NCBI GenBank assembly: GCA_020086605.1
Contig: JACBWW010000017.1
Coordinates: forward strand, 8,674,548-8,738,547
Direction of reading: 5' to 3'
DNA length: 64,000 bases
Origin: Lanius collurio
Lineage: Eukaryota; Chordata; Aves; Passeriformes; Laniidae
The position numbers were made by a program, and so were the translations under genes. Position 1 is the stretch's first letter, and every line of letters starts with the position of its first letter. Below the pieces are notes generated by a model. That model worked only from the letters and a program-made list of their open reading frames with translations, was not told the origin of the DNA and ran no database searches. Positions 23,401-34,581 of this stretch are shown here, piece by piece.

Positions 23401-25159
23401 TGGAGGATCCAGTTTCATTTATTTTCCCAGCAGGAAGACTTTGTTAACAATCCCACACCTGACCAATGGTCTCAGGCATGGTTCTTGTCAGCAAGCAACC
23501 TGAAAATGCATTTAATCCATTGTGTGTCTTCACACCAGGCAAATAAAAGGCATCTTCAGATAAATCACATTTAAATCAGAGACAATAGTTAATGAGGTAT
23601 TCCACAGAATCATTTTACAGCAAACATAGAGTTTTAATCAATATAAGCATTTTTTACAGACAAATTCCTTTCACAGTAACACTGAAATAGAGGCAGAATG
23701 TGATTTTGGACGGGTTTTGTTACAAATATTCATGCAAGAGCTTTTTTTTTTTTTTTGGTCAAAATGGGATCTCACCTGGGCACCTTTCTCATCATGCCTT
23801 TGTGTAATGGATTTATTGCAATACAAAAAGGGCTCCTGTAAATCACTGCAGGTTGACAGTGTCAGGAGGCACGGAGCTGGTTGGCTTTGGAAGCAGAGAG
23901 GAATATGTTGCAGAAGGGAAAAAAAAAATTGGGGAAGCAGAGGAGTGTTGGCAGCCAGAAAAAATGAAGCAAAGAAATGCCAAGGCATTGACTGGGCTGC
24001 TCTGAAAACCCTCAGGGGTGGTGGATGGAGAAAAGCCCAGCTGCAGGTGGCAGCAGGGACAGGGTGCCAGGGGTACAGAGAGCATGGAGGTGAAAAGCCA
24101 GAACGTGGTGAAAATCCTCCCTCAGGAAGCCCAGGCTAAGGCAGCACATGTGGCACTGACCCCCTCTCCAGGGAGGTGGGGACACCCTGTCCCATCCCTG
24201 GCTCTGGGGAAGGGAGTGAGGGAACCCCTGCCAAAGGAAAGTGAGGATTTCTGTTTCTCCACAAGATACCAGAGCAGAGATGGGGATGCCAGAAAAATCT
24301 ATCCCTCAACTGCTGTTGGCAGCTGGAGGGCACAGAGATCTAGGAAGAGATTACTCTGCAATAAAGGCACCCCAGGGCACACAACAGCACAAGTTAGTGC
24401 AGCAAAATATCCCTCTCCTCTCCCAAAAAATGGTTTGAGTGATGGGAGTCAGAGGAATTGGCTGTGCTCCCTCCACTGGCACTGAACCAGGAGACAGGAC
24501 CAGGAGGTTTGAGACCTTTCCCAGCTGGGATGAGTTAAAATCAAGGTCTGGCATATGAAGCACAGTGTTCCTCTTCCTGAACACAATTCCAGGGTGGGAA
24601 GAAATATCAGCCCCATCAGCAAGTTTAGGAAGCTCAATGTAAGGAGCAATTTGCAGCAAAAAAACTTCAGCCTGAGAATACATCTTAATAAGAGCAGCAC
24701 AATCTCCACTCAAAAAAAAAAAAAATTATAATACCACAGAATGGTTATTCTGAAATGAAATTCAGTGCATGGAACAGGGAAACTCCTGCTCCCATTGCTT
24801 CAGCTGGCACACACACAGAGCACAGTCTGAGGGAGTGAGTGTCAGCCTGGAAATCCATCCAGAGTCCAACCCAACAACACAGGGCACCCCCCAAATACAT
24901 CGGGGCCAACCCGACAACTCACGGCACCCCTAAAAGAGTGGGGATGACCCTCAGGAAAAGGTGCAATTCCCTGGGTTTGTCCCTCCACAGCATTCAGTGG
25001 ATGATCCAACCCAGTGACTGCCACAGCTTTGGGTTCCTGCTGTTTAGTCCTGACTTGAGGAATCCTGGAAGAGCTCCCCCATCAAACACCCCAAACAGCA
25101 GCATTCCCAAACTCCCCACACAAACCAGACTCTCCCTAAGGCAAACGGTGCTTCCTCAT
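20496..25159. other. Region between the orphan exon and IBA57
   Basis: The stretch is AT-rich, with A runs (20917-20940 and the AAAC-rich DNA after it), an AT hairpin near 22250-22290 and one CR1. If the orphan exon is real, its earlier exons should be here or beyond IBA57. Several minus-strand segments have splice-like edges (for example a strong pyrimidine tract and CATCCAG near 21535), but none gives a convincing protein. The left-hand part next to 25160 must include the IBA57 3' untranslated region; minus-strand AATAAA occurs near 23812, 23418 and 23265, with no means here to choose. Confidence 0.4.
22738..22945 (+). mobile_element. CR1 LINE fragment
   Basis: It contains TGGTGGAGTCACCATCCCTG, AACGTGTGGATGTGGCACTT and AGGTCTTTTCCAGCCTT, the standard 3' blocks of a CR1 subfamily in plus orientation. 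Confidence 0.9.
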
Positions 25160-25551
25160 CTATTTAGCAGCAGCTTTCGGCCACCACTCGGGTGTGGTCG
25201 CGCTGAGCTTCACTCTGTCCCCTCCCAGGGTCATGCAGAGCGGCTCGTTCACATGAGCCAACCTCAGCAGGGCTATCCCGAGCTCTCCCCCTCCGGCACG
25301 GAACTTCCCGGCCGGCTTTCCCGACTCGGTGAGGATCTCTGCGCCCTCGGCAACGCCGGGGCTGGGAAGGGGCGCTGGGAAGCGGACGGGCAGCAGGCGC
25401 TTGCGGATCACGCCCATGTGGTGGGTCCTGGCTGTCAGCTCCTGCCCGATGTAGCAGCCTTTGGTGAAGCTGATGCCGTTCATGAAGGCCAGGTTGGATT
25501 CCAGCGGGAGGGCGACTCCAGGGGGGAGATCTTTCACACCTTCGGGAATTC
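25160..25551 (-). CDS. IBA57: IBA57 exon 3 (last)
   Basis: 392 bases after CTCACCCTAG. It codes [28 protein letters not shown] and the C-terminal beta-barrel part, ending [10 protein letters not shown] and TAG at 25160-25162. It is the most conserved part of the protein. Confidence 0.95.
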
Positions 25552-27850
25552 CTAGGGTGAGAACAAAGCCAACAGGTAAACGGTCCTCCTTACACTGGTG
25601 CTCTGAATTGTTTGACTCATTATCAAGTGGATTTTCCAACCCAAACGGGTCCCAGTTTCAGCAGGGCACCATCACCTTTCACTCTGCAAATTAATTTAAC
25701 TCTTTATCAGCACAGCCACACTAAAATCAAAGGCACTGGGGCTCCCAGGACCGAGATCCCTCTCCAACCTCCTTGGACTTGGAGTTAACTCGGCAAGTCC
25801 AGCCACGAAATTTTTAGGAAACCATGCCTGGGTGTTTCCTTTTCCTTCCTCAGCAACAAGCTAAACACCTGGGCTGTGTGTCATCCCAAATTAACCAAAA
25901 TTACTCAAACCACAGAAGCTTCTCTCTAAGAAAATGAATAATCCTGGCTTTCTTTCCTGACCAATCCCCATAATCTGAATAACAGAAAGTTATACCCAAA
26001 CATTGCCACCACCAGACAGAATTATAACCACCAGATCACTTTAATACTCAAAAGCAGCAATTAATACGTGCATTAATTAACAAATTAAATGCATTAAAAC
26101 ATAAGAATGGAGGTTTCAGAACTTATTCCTGCTTTATATCAGCATATGGACTCCCAAAATCCATAGTGCAAAACAGAATGTGGCTTTACCTTGTTTATAC
26201 CTGTGCCTGTGGTAATCCTGAACGTCTCCAACTTGACTCCCAGGGATAATCTCCGACAGGTTTGCTCCTTTCTTTGCAATCAGTCTCCAGCCCATGACTT
26301 CTGCCCTGGGGTCAGGAGTTAAGAGCACAGCCTGGTCTGCAGATTTTGGGAGGGAACTGGTGTCCCTAGGCTGTTCCCCAGGGATGACAGCCCACAGGGA
26401 GAGGTCAGGGCAGGGGGTGATGGTGACTTTCCTGCGGATCTTGTAGAGTTTCAGGTGTTTCTGGATGGAATCCAGCACGCTGCTGTCGCACTCCAGCAGG
26501 ATGTGAGGCTCCTCTGCTGTGCTCCCATGGAGCCTAAAAAAAGTAATGCCCCCAAGGTCAGGAAAACAAACACCCACAGCAGCAGGAGCCAAAGCTGGAT
26601 TTTTATCTGGATCCTAGTGCAAATCCAGAAACCTGGGGAATTTTCAGGCACACGCAGAGCAGCACCCACCTCCCCACAGTGAAATACCTGAACTCTTTCA
26701 GCCACTGGCTGTACTCTTTCCTCGCAAACACTGCCCTCACCTCTCCCAGGGGCAGAAACAGGTCTGGCCATGTGGAATTCTCTATCCTTGAGTGAGGGGA
26801 ATTTCAGATGGGGGAGGAGTTTCCTTCAGCTGTGCCTTCCACTGTCACAGAATCCCAAAATGGATTGTGTTAGATGGGACCCTAAAGCCCATCCAGTGCC
26901 ACCCCCTGTGCCATGGGCAGGGACACCTCCCACTGTCCCAGGCTGCTCCAAGCCCTGTCCAGCCTGGCCTTGGACACTTCCAGGGATCCAGGGGCAGCCA
27001 CAGCTTCGCTGGGCACCCTGCACCAGGGCCTGCCCACCCTCACAGCCAACAAACAATTCCCAATTCCCAATATCCCATCCATCCCTGCCCTCTAGCAGTG
27101 GGAAGCCATTCCCTGGGTCCTGTCCCTCCATGCCTTGTCCCCAGTCCCTCTCCAGCTCTCCTGGAGCCCCTTCAGGCCCTGCAAGGGGCTCTGAGCTCTC
27201 CCTGGACCCTTCTCCAGGTGAGCACCCCCAGCTCTCCCAGCCTGGCCCCAGAGCAGAGGGGCTCCAGCCCTCGGAACATCCCCGCGGCCGCCTCTGGACC
27301 ATCTCCAGCAGCTCCAGGTGCCTCCTGTGCCAGTGACCCCAGAGCTGGACACGGGTCCCACTCCAGCTGGGGAGTCCATCTCCCTCGGTGGGGATATTAC
27401 GGCCATCGCACTTTTCTGCTGGGGTAACCCACTCAGGCGGCAGCAGGTGATGACAAACACACACGGATGAAGCGCTTTTTTGCACATTATTATAGAGATA
27501 TAAGACGGAAATGTCACACGGCGGTGACAGCAGCCACCCCCCGCCACCCCCGCAATGGTCTCTCCCAGCTCCCCCCTCCGCCGCGCCGCTTGGTCTCACC
27601 TATACAGGATGACGTCATAGAGGCAGCGGCCCTGCACGTTTAGCGCGTGCGCGTAGAGCGCGGGGGGGGCGTCGCCCGCCGCCACCAACTGCGTGACGTC
27701 ATTGGTGAGCAGCCCCTGCAGGAACACGGCGGCCTCGGCGCCCCGCACGCCCAGCAGCGCCCGGCCCAGCGGAAAACAGGCGACGGCCGCGCCCCGCCTG
27801 CCCCGGCACCACCGGCGCAGCCCGGGCGCCGTTATTGCCCTCACCAACAT
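25160..27850 (-). CDS. IBA57: IBA57, mitochondrial Fe-S cluster assembly factor
   Basis: Three exons, 27850-27600, 26533-26190 and 25551-25160, join to 328 aa (human 356 aa). IBA57 is a folate-binding GcvT-like protein that works with ISCA1 and ISCA2 in the mitochondrial matrix to make 4Fe-4S clusters for lipoyl synthase, aconitase and respiratory complexes. The start [20 protein letters not shown] is Arg-rich with no acidic residue, as expected of a mitochondrial presequence, and its ATG has a GCCGCC context. LLTNDV and [13 protein letters not shown] are near residues 47-83. The family signature KGCYIGQE is at residues 229-236 (Cys231), followed by [15 protein letters not shown], identical or nearly so to human. 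The frame is open upstream to another ATG at 28084, but that stretch is promoter repeat, so 27850 is preferred. Confidence 0.95.
26190..26533 (-). CDS. IBA57: IBA57 exon 2
   Basis: 344 bases between TTTTTTTAG and GTAAAG. It codes [42 protein letters not shown] and DYHRHRYKQ, matching [22 protein letters not shown] and DYHQHRYLQG of human IBA57. Confidence 0.94.
26845..27360 (-). mobile_element. CR1 LINE fragment in IBA57 intron 1
   Basis: A 0.5-kb CR1 3' fragment occupies half of the 1.07-kb first intron of IBA57, in the same orientation as the gene. It has the blocks GGACACTTCCAGGGATCCA, GCCTTGTCCCCAGTCCCTC and CCAGAGCAGAGGGGCTCCAG (plus-strand reading). It also creates the long meaningless minus-strand frame at 26826-27599. 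Confidence 0.9.
27600..27850 (-). CDS. IBA57: IBA57 exon 1
   Basis: 251 bases of very GC-rich coding sequence. It holds the mitochondrial targeting segment and the start of the folate-binding domain. It ends TATAG before GTGAGA, two bases into Arg84. Confidence 0.93.
27610..27705. promoter_or_regulatory. Two perfect CRE octamers and a CCAAT box within IBA57 exon 1
   Basis: TGACGTCA occurs at 27610-27617 and again at 27694-27701. The second overlaps ATTGG (27701-27705), which is CCAAT on the gene strand. They lie in coding sequence (YDVI and TNDVT codons) just downstream of the promoter. They are consensus CREB/ATF and NF-Y sites, but occupancy is unknown. Confidence 0.4.
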
Positions 27851-28260
27851 GGCGGCGCCGTCAGAGGGTCCCGCCGCCGCCCGCCACCGCTGCCGCCATC
27901 TTGTGTGTGTCCGCCGGGAAGGCGACACGTGCTGGCGGGACGGGGCGCCGTGGGCACCGCCCCCTTCCTGCAGGCCACGCCCCGATGCCTTGGCCACGCC
28001 CCCCTCCAGCGGACCCAGTGTCTTGGCCGTGCCCCACCCTCTTGGCCACGCCCCCTCCAGCTCTGGCCACGCCCCTCTGGCCATGTCCCCCCGGTGCTAA
28101 GGGGGCTGGGCGCTCCCCCTGATCTTGATGAGGAAGGAATTTGGGAACCCCCCCGGCCTTACCCGCGTTCCCCGGGCTCTCCAGAAATGGAGCGAGCGAG
28201 GGAAACAGCCCAAAGTGCTCCCACGTCCCGCGGGTTGGTTGTGGGCGCCGTCGGGGGCTA
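27851..28260 (-). promoter_or_regulatory. IBA57 CpG-island promoter with GC-box array
   Basis: A CpG-rich, TATA-less block immediately upstream of the IBA57 start; the island also covers exon 1. Six tandem copies of a GGCCACGCCCC-type element (GGGGCGTGGCC on the gene strand) lie at about 27973, 27992, 28025, 28044, 28065 and 28079. This core fits the SP/KLF factor class. No transcript data are available to place the start site. Confidence 0.65.
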
Positions 28261-28289
28261 TCCAGCCCAGTTCTCCCTGTCCTGGCTGC

Positions 28290-28420
28290 TCCCCATTTAA
28301 TGAGAGAATTAATCAGGCTGGAAAGGACCTCTGAGGTCATCGAATACCACCTGTGACCGAACATGTCAACTAGGCTATGGCATTAAGAGCCACATCCAGT
28401 CATTCCCTAAGCACCTCCAT
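28290..28420 (-). mobile_element. Old CR1 fragment
   Basis: The minus strand shows a worn CR1 3' end. On plus it reads GGCTGGAAAGGACCTCTGAG, then GCCACATCCAGTCATT-type sequence. It is clearly more diverged than other copies here. Confidence 0.6.
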
Positions 28421-28669
28421 TCCTGACCCTGCTGAGCCTAAAATTCCCTGGAAGCTGCAAGTGGAGAGAGTACAGACCCATTCTCCTCTAGGTCAGGGTG
28501 GAAAACTGACTCCAAAGGTTTCTCTTTTCCACTCTTATTCCTGCAGGACTCACCAGCTGCCCCCCATCCTCTTCTAACACCCTTGGGCAAACTGTCAGTG
28601 GCTCTGCATTGCAATAAATTACGATGTTTGGTAGTGGGAATTTCTGCTAAGCATTGCACCTGAATAAAA

Positions 28670-28830
28670 TCATGGAGTCATGGAAGGGCTTGGGTCGGAA
28701 GGGGCCTTTAAAGATCATTCAGTCCAACACCCCTGCAAGGAGCAGGGACATGGTCAATCCATGACGTTGCTCAGAGCCTCGGCCCAACCTGACCCTGATT
28801 GTTTCCAGGGATGGGGAATCCCTGTGTTAA
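28670..28830 (-). mobile_element. CR1 fragment of a different subfamily
   Basis: The plus strand shows AAAGATCATTCAGTCCAACA, CCTGCAAGGAGCAGGGACAT and CCTGATTGTTTCCAGGGATG. The blocks differ from the GCCATGGGCAGGGACA type common in this window. Confidence 0.75.
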
Positions 28831-31094
28831 ACCCCCCCGTTAAAATCACGGAGCTGGAGCGCTGTTTGCTTCCCTCTGGAACGCTCCCTGGTGCTCTGGG
28901 AAGCGAAGACTGAAGGGCCTGCATAGGCCCGGGTTTGCCTGCGGCTCGTTCCGCTGGAATCCATCCCACAGTCCAAGGAATAGCCATGGGTCACCCTCAC
29001 ACTTGCCATTCCCCTTCTCCAGTGGCTACAGTCCGGTGTGAGGCCACGCTGCCCGTCCCTGCTGCCAGCACTGGCACAGGAACGGCTCTCCAGCCCCAAA
29101 TGACCCCGCTAAAATCTCCAGGACAGGCAGCACCAGCACAAGCCCACCGATCCTAAAGCCCTGAGTGAAGGGACTCCTTTTGCAGGAGTTGGAAATGTGC
29201 TGTGTGTTCATCCATCTGGCCCTGGGCTGGGCTGGGCTCTCCCCTTGTGCCTCAGCAGTGATAACCTTATCACACACGTCCTTGTCCCGGTGGCAGATGA
29301 GTTCCTGGCACACCAGGTTGCTCTAAGCCCCATCCAACCTGGCCTTGGCTCTTCCCTGTCCCTTGGTGGGACCATGCCATGCCAAAGAAGTTGTCAACTT
29401 AGCTCAACTTCCAGAGAAACAGAAAAAAATGCATGTTTTTGTCCAGGATTTTTTTCCTGAGGACATTTGGAGAGGGGTTGTAAGTGAAGGTGCCTTTGAT
29501 TTAATGGGAGGAGCGAAGACCGAGGTGGTTGGAAAGCCAAGCTCTCTCACGTAGTTCTTTCCCATCGTTTGCTCAGCTTGAATCATCAGTTTTTCCCAGA
29601 TTCCCCAAAGTTTTCTTGCTTTTGAAAGCCCAGGCTTCCCTCAGCAGTTTGAGCTCTGTGCCCGAGGGATCTGCAGGCAGTGATTCATCAGCGAGACAAC
29701 ACATCCCAAACAACGAGAAGGTCAAACGCTTCTTAAGGCAAAACTATTTTGTGATGATTTGTAGCCATATCAGGGAAAATAGAGCTCCTATGTGGCTAAA
29801 ACAGGCAAATCGTAGGTGGAGAAGGATTTCTTCTCATCGGTCAGAGCCCTTTTCAAGCAAGCACCACCTGCTTTACATACTGTAACAAAATGTAAGTTTT
29901 ATTTCATATTATTAGTAATGGATGTGGAATAGCCACAGTTGAGTTGGACTGATGTCCCTTTCCCTTTTGACCAGTGTTTCATATTCTAACTACAGCCCAG
30001 ATGTAACATTTACACTGAAAAATACTTACAGATTCAATCTCATACTCCAAAAATCTCTAGTACAAATACAGTTAGTACATTAAAAAAAAAAAATTAACAA
30101 CCAAAAAAAAAAAAAAGAAAAGAAAAGAAAACAATCCCAGATGCTTTGTAACAGCACAGACTGGTTATGGCCTTGAGTTAAGTTCAAGTATTTCCCAGTG
30201 GAATGCAATGCAAGCAAGAAGGTAATCTGGCTTTTGTGGGACATTCCTGGCCCTAAGAAGAGAAATATAAGTGTGGGCACTTGTTCTGACCAAGTTTAGC
30301 GAGAGAATCAACATTTACGATTAGTTCAGCCACAAAGCTAAACCTGTCTTGTGTGTGGACAAAACTGCTATCTGGAGTAAACACACACAAAAAAGCAAAG
30401 CATTAATTATACCATTGGCATTTCTTCCATGGCTGATGCTCTGCCCTCTGAATGATTTCCTCGAGCTGCTGGTTGAGTTAGGAATGGTTGTGGTGGGGAT
30501 TTTGCTTGTGGCTATGAATATTTTGCTTCTCCATCCTTTTCCTGCCCCAGCTGACAGGATAAATGAAGGGACTGTTGCCCCTGCCCTGAAAGAAGTCATT
30601 CCTGCAGAGTCATCATTGCATTTGGTCACCTTCGTGGCAGTGACTCAGTGGGAAAACCCAACTTCCTAAAGTGTTTAGAGGTCACAGAGTAGAGGAGGAA
30701 GGGGGGAAGTGAGCAAATCAGTATATATATAAAGAATAATAATAATCTCTTCTGTTCCTAGGGCTGTCTGACCCATGCTGGCTGCAGTGTGTGGCCCAGA
30801 TGGGATCAGGGAGAACTGGGATCCCTCCTCCCCAAGCTCAGAGGATCAGCAGTGTCCTCCAGGCTGGCTAGGACCTCACAGGCAACTTTGCATCCCTGCC
30901 AGGCACCCATGACACCAGAGCATTCCTGCTGGGAATACACCCTTGTGCTTGAGTCCCTGTCAAAACGCTTGGAAAACGTGGGAAATCAGGATCAGCTTCC
31001 ATGGGAAGGGATGTTATGCAGGGAAATACTCCAGGCCTGAGGGATAAGCGGGGCTGGGAGGGGTTACCCTGTGTCCCTGCCCGACAAGGGGATT

Positions 31095-31600
31095 ATTGAT
31101 CCCCCAAGAGTCTGCCCTGGGTCTGGCACTCGTCAATATTGCAACTATTGACTCTCCCTGTGGAAAACAGCGTGTGCTTATGAGATGTGAGGGTGATACC
31201 AGCTGGGAAGAGGCTCCAAGCCCTCTGCAGGACCCATGGGTCACTCAGAGCCCCCTTGGCTTGCTATGTGACCATAAAAAGGGGGTTTGAAGGGTGGCAG
31301 GAAGGTCCCCACTGTACAGCCACACGTCTGGAGAGGGGAGCAGTCCCCAGGCCTGCAGGAGATGAGATTTTGGGGAGGACCAGAGTGCATGAAGAGGAGA
31401 AGGGAGGGAAGGTGGCACAAGGACCAGCACTGCCACGCTGCTGGGAAGATGTGGAGTGGCTGGTGTTGGTTCAAAGACACCCGGGAAAACCATGCTAGAA
31501 AAACAGCCCTTAGAGGAAAGGTTGATGGGACTGGAGGTTTTCAGCTTAAAGCAGATTAAAGGGGGAAAGCAGTCTCCAAACACCCAAAATATGCAGAGGT
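31095..31600 (+). mobile_element. Possible old CR1 ORF2/3' remnant
   Basis: CCCCCAAGAGTCTGCCCTGG followed by GTCAATATTGCAACTATTGA resembles the CR1 reverse-transcriptase region, and AGGAAAGGTTGATGGGACTG followed by TTCAGCTTAAAGCAGATTAA resembles the CR1 segment just upstream of the usual 3' end. Everything is heavily diverged and no frame is intact. Confidence 0.35.
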
Positions 31601-33542
31601 TAAAGGCATGAAACTTCTCCATGTCTCCATGGGGTTGCAGAGAAGGGGTTCATGTCACCCTTAAGGGAGTCATTTGATGGTGGCAAGTTGGCAAGAAGAT
31701 TCATGGTCTTTTGCCACCCTCCTACTGAACCTGGAATCTCCTCCCTTGGGCACTGCCCACCTCTATTGCTGGGGCAGCAGGTGCAGCCCTGCTGCATAGA
31801 CTCAGTTTAATGAGTTTATCAGGTCTCTGTGACCAGGTTTGGGGGGTTTGGGCTCAAAATCTGCCCCCACCCCTTTCCTCACGGCAAGGCGCTTGCCAAG
31901 ATTGTTTCCTGGAGCAAGAGCAAGGAAGTCACATTCCTGTCCCTGGTGTGGTGACTCATGGAGGGTTCTGCAGGTCAGCAGGAGCTGAGGGGCAGATCTG
32001 AGTCACCAGGAAGTGCTCAGGCCATGTCTGGTGCTGAGGGAGGTGTTGCTGGTGCGGGCAGGAGAAATCCCAACTCCTGCACGGGACGGTGCCTTCCAGC
32101 ATCGTGTGGGAAGCACGAGTTTATCCGGGGCCCTGGTATTGTTGCTCATGGAAAGGAAACCAGAAGAACCCAGGCAGCATCCAGCCATGGTTACCCTCAG
32201 AGTTCCCATCCTTCCCTTGGGAGCTGACTTTAAATGCACACGATTTCCCCTGGGACACTGGGCTGGGAATAAAAGAGAAGTCCCACTGATGTAGAGGACA
32301 AGCTCGTGCCTTGGACAGCTGCAGTGACCAGGGAACAAATTTCCATGCAGGATCCCCTCTCTCCCCTCCCCAGCAGCCTGGGCTGTGGCCCTGCAGGCAT
32401 TTCTGCCAGGTGACAGCAGCCCTGTGAGCACCCAGCCTCTCCTGCTCTGCCCAGCCCATCCCCAGCCAGCAGAGAGCACATTCCCACACACGGGATGAGG
32501 ACAACAGCATGGTTGGGTATGTTTACCTCCCCACCACCATAGTGTGACCTTTTTGAGCCTTTCCTCAGAATTCCTGGCAGAAGGAGATGGATGGATGTTC
32601 CTACTGACTGCTGCTGTGCTGACCCTCCTCCTGGATCCAGTTATCCATTTGGGAGGGGAAGATCTCCAGCAGCAAGAGCAAACAGCATTCCAGGCATTTC
32701 ACCAATGCCTTCAGCAGGACCAGGAACAAGCCTGGAAGTGTTCCCCAGACTGTTACACAAAGCCACAGAGCTGCTGGGCACCTCACAGGATGTTTCTCTG
32801 CTTTCCTTTTAATTCTGCTTTTTTACTTCCAGGACTGTTCTCTAATGCATGGCACAGCTCAGCCGAGGTTCCCAGGAGATGAAGGGCATATCCAAATTCT
32901 TTGCCTATTCCCAAGAATGGCCAAAGGGCTGGACACTCAGGGAACAGGCATCCTCAGGGCTTTTAGGGATTGATCTCAAGGATACGAGTGTGATGTCCAG
33001 CAAGAAGTCATGAATATCCAGTGGATAAGACATACTGGCACAGCCTGAGGGAACAGCTTGGCATAGGGACAGCACAGTGTTCAGGGAGAATTTACTTCTT
33101 TCGCAAAAGGTTTGATCTTGAAGGCTCTGCCTATTTGGGTTCGCTGTGGTGATGATGAAACCACCCTGACAAAGCAGAGTAGGAGCCTTGGAGCTTAGCA
33201 GCTTGATCCTAACATGCACCCAAAGTACTTTAAGTGCACGAAAATCACCCTAAAGCCAAGCCCAGCTGAAAAAAAACTCCTCATGAACTCAGGAAAAACT
33301 TCCTGCTGCTGTCCTGGCCCTGTCCCCACTGAGGCCAGACCTTCTGCAAACCAACCCCCCCCAAGCAAATGTGGGAATCCTCCCAATTCCCCAGGTGGGG
33401 CTGAAGACTAAAAGCCCCAGGACTGCTCCAGGGTGAGATCAGCCCCAGTCCTGGAGTAGCTGGGCTTTCCCAGGGGAGGTGGAAGGCTGTGGAAGGAGCA
33501 GAGGGTAGATATCACATTTACACCTATCTCGCTATGTCTAGG

Positions 33543-33610
33543 TGCACACACACGGGTTTGTACGTGTCTGTATCTATACATGGACACACACACACACACC
33601 AGAGACACAC
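33543..33610. repeat. CA-type microsatellite
   Basis: Interrupted CA dinucleotides (ACACACAC blocks around a TGTGTCTGTATC segment). Confidence 0.8.
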
Positions 33611-34581
33611 TATACCTACATCTGCCCCTGCCACTGTTTATAAGGGCTTGATTAATCAGAAAAACAAATTTGCTGACGCCGATCATCTAAAATTCAGCAA
33701 ATAAAGGAGCTTAAACCCTTGTTTTCCTGGTTGCATAAAGGCACTTTCTGATGATGTGAAGCAGCAGTTTGTTTAAAACTCTCTAACTGCAACAATTCCC
33801 ATCACATCTGTAGCAAGTGCTACACAGGCACCAGTAGGACACAATGTCACTGCTTGCTCCTGCTCCGGAGGGTTTGGAGCAGATTTGCTTTTTGCTTCGA
33901 CACAGAGGAAGAAAAGATGGAACCTTCAGCCCTGTGCTGGTTTTAGGTCTCCCTGTGTGAGGCAGTCACTGTGTTCCTGCCCCAGACCCGGTGTGGGTGC
34001 CAGCTTCTGGCTCACAGCATCCAACGAGGCCTTCATTGGCATCTGCCAGCCCAGGCAGGCCATCAGCTGTGAGCCTGCCGTGAAGGTCCGTGCAATATGT
34101 CAGTGGTTTTCTTATCAAGGGATCAGAAATTAATTTGATTAAGGGTATTTAGTAATTAAACACTGCCTTGCCTGCAGCACTCAAGCCTTGCCATGCAGGA
34201 GGGTGGCTGATCCCTGCCAGCCTGACTTCCCTCCGGAGCCACCAGCAGCTCCTCTTCCCACCACAGCACATTGTCCAGTCTCTGCTGGGGGCTCCGGTGG
34301 TGATCCAAGGGCTGGGAGGTGTGGGGGGTTTGCTGTTACTCACTGGAGGTTCCTGTCACTCACTGGAGATTCCCAGCTGGAGAACACATTGGAAACAGGG
34401 AAGAAATGTCTTTTGTTAACACACTGGAAGACAGCACTAAATTGGTCCAAAACTCCTTTTACTCTCTTGACTTCCACACAAAAATCGTGCCCTGCGAAAC
34501 GAACTCGAGATAACACTGAAAACCAGAAACAAACCAAAATTAAAACCCCTCTCACGCTGCCCTCTCGCCTTCCTGACAGAG

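Larger units (their letters stand above)
28421..34581. other. Region between the IBA57 promoter and the GJC2 3' end
   Basis: No recognisable coding exon. It contains two or three CR1 remnants, an A-rich stretch near 30080-30130 and a CA-type microsatellite near 33.55 kb. The right-hand part includes the GJC2 3' untranslated region, but I found no clear minus-strand AATAAA within about 1 kb of its stop. Confidence 0.45.

Noticed and set aside
24351..24713. 120-codon minus-strand frame
   Set aside because: No domain, no splice context, no likeness I recognise.
26826..27599. 257-codon minus-strand frame beside IBA57 exon 1
   Set aside because: It runs through the CR1 fragment in IBA57 intron 1, and the conserved IBA57 frame splices out before it.
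27850..28084. N-terminal extension of IBA57 from an ATG at 28084
   Set aside because: The extension is made of the promoter GC-box repeat and would bury the Arg-rich mitochondrial presequence that begins at 27850.
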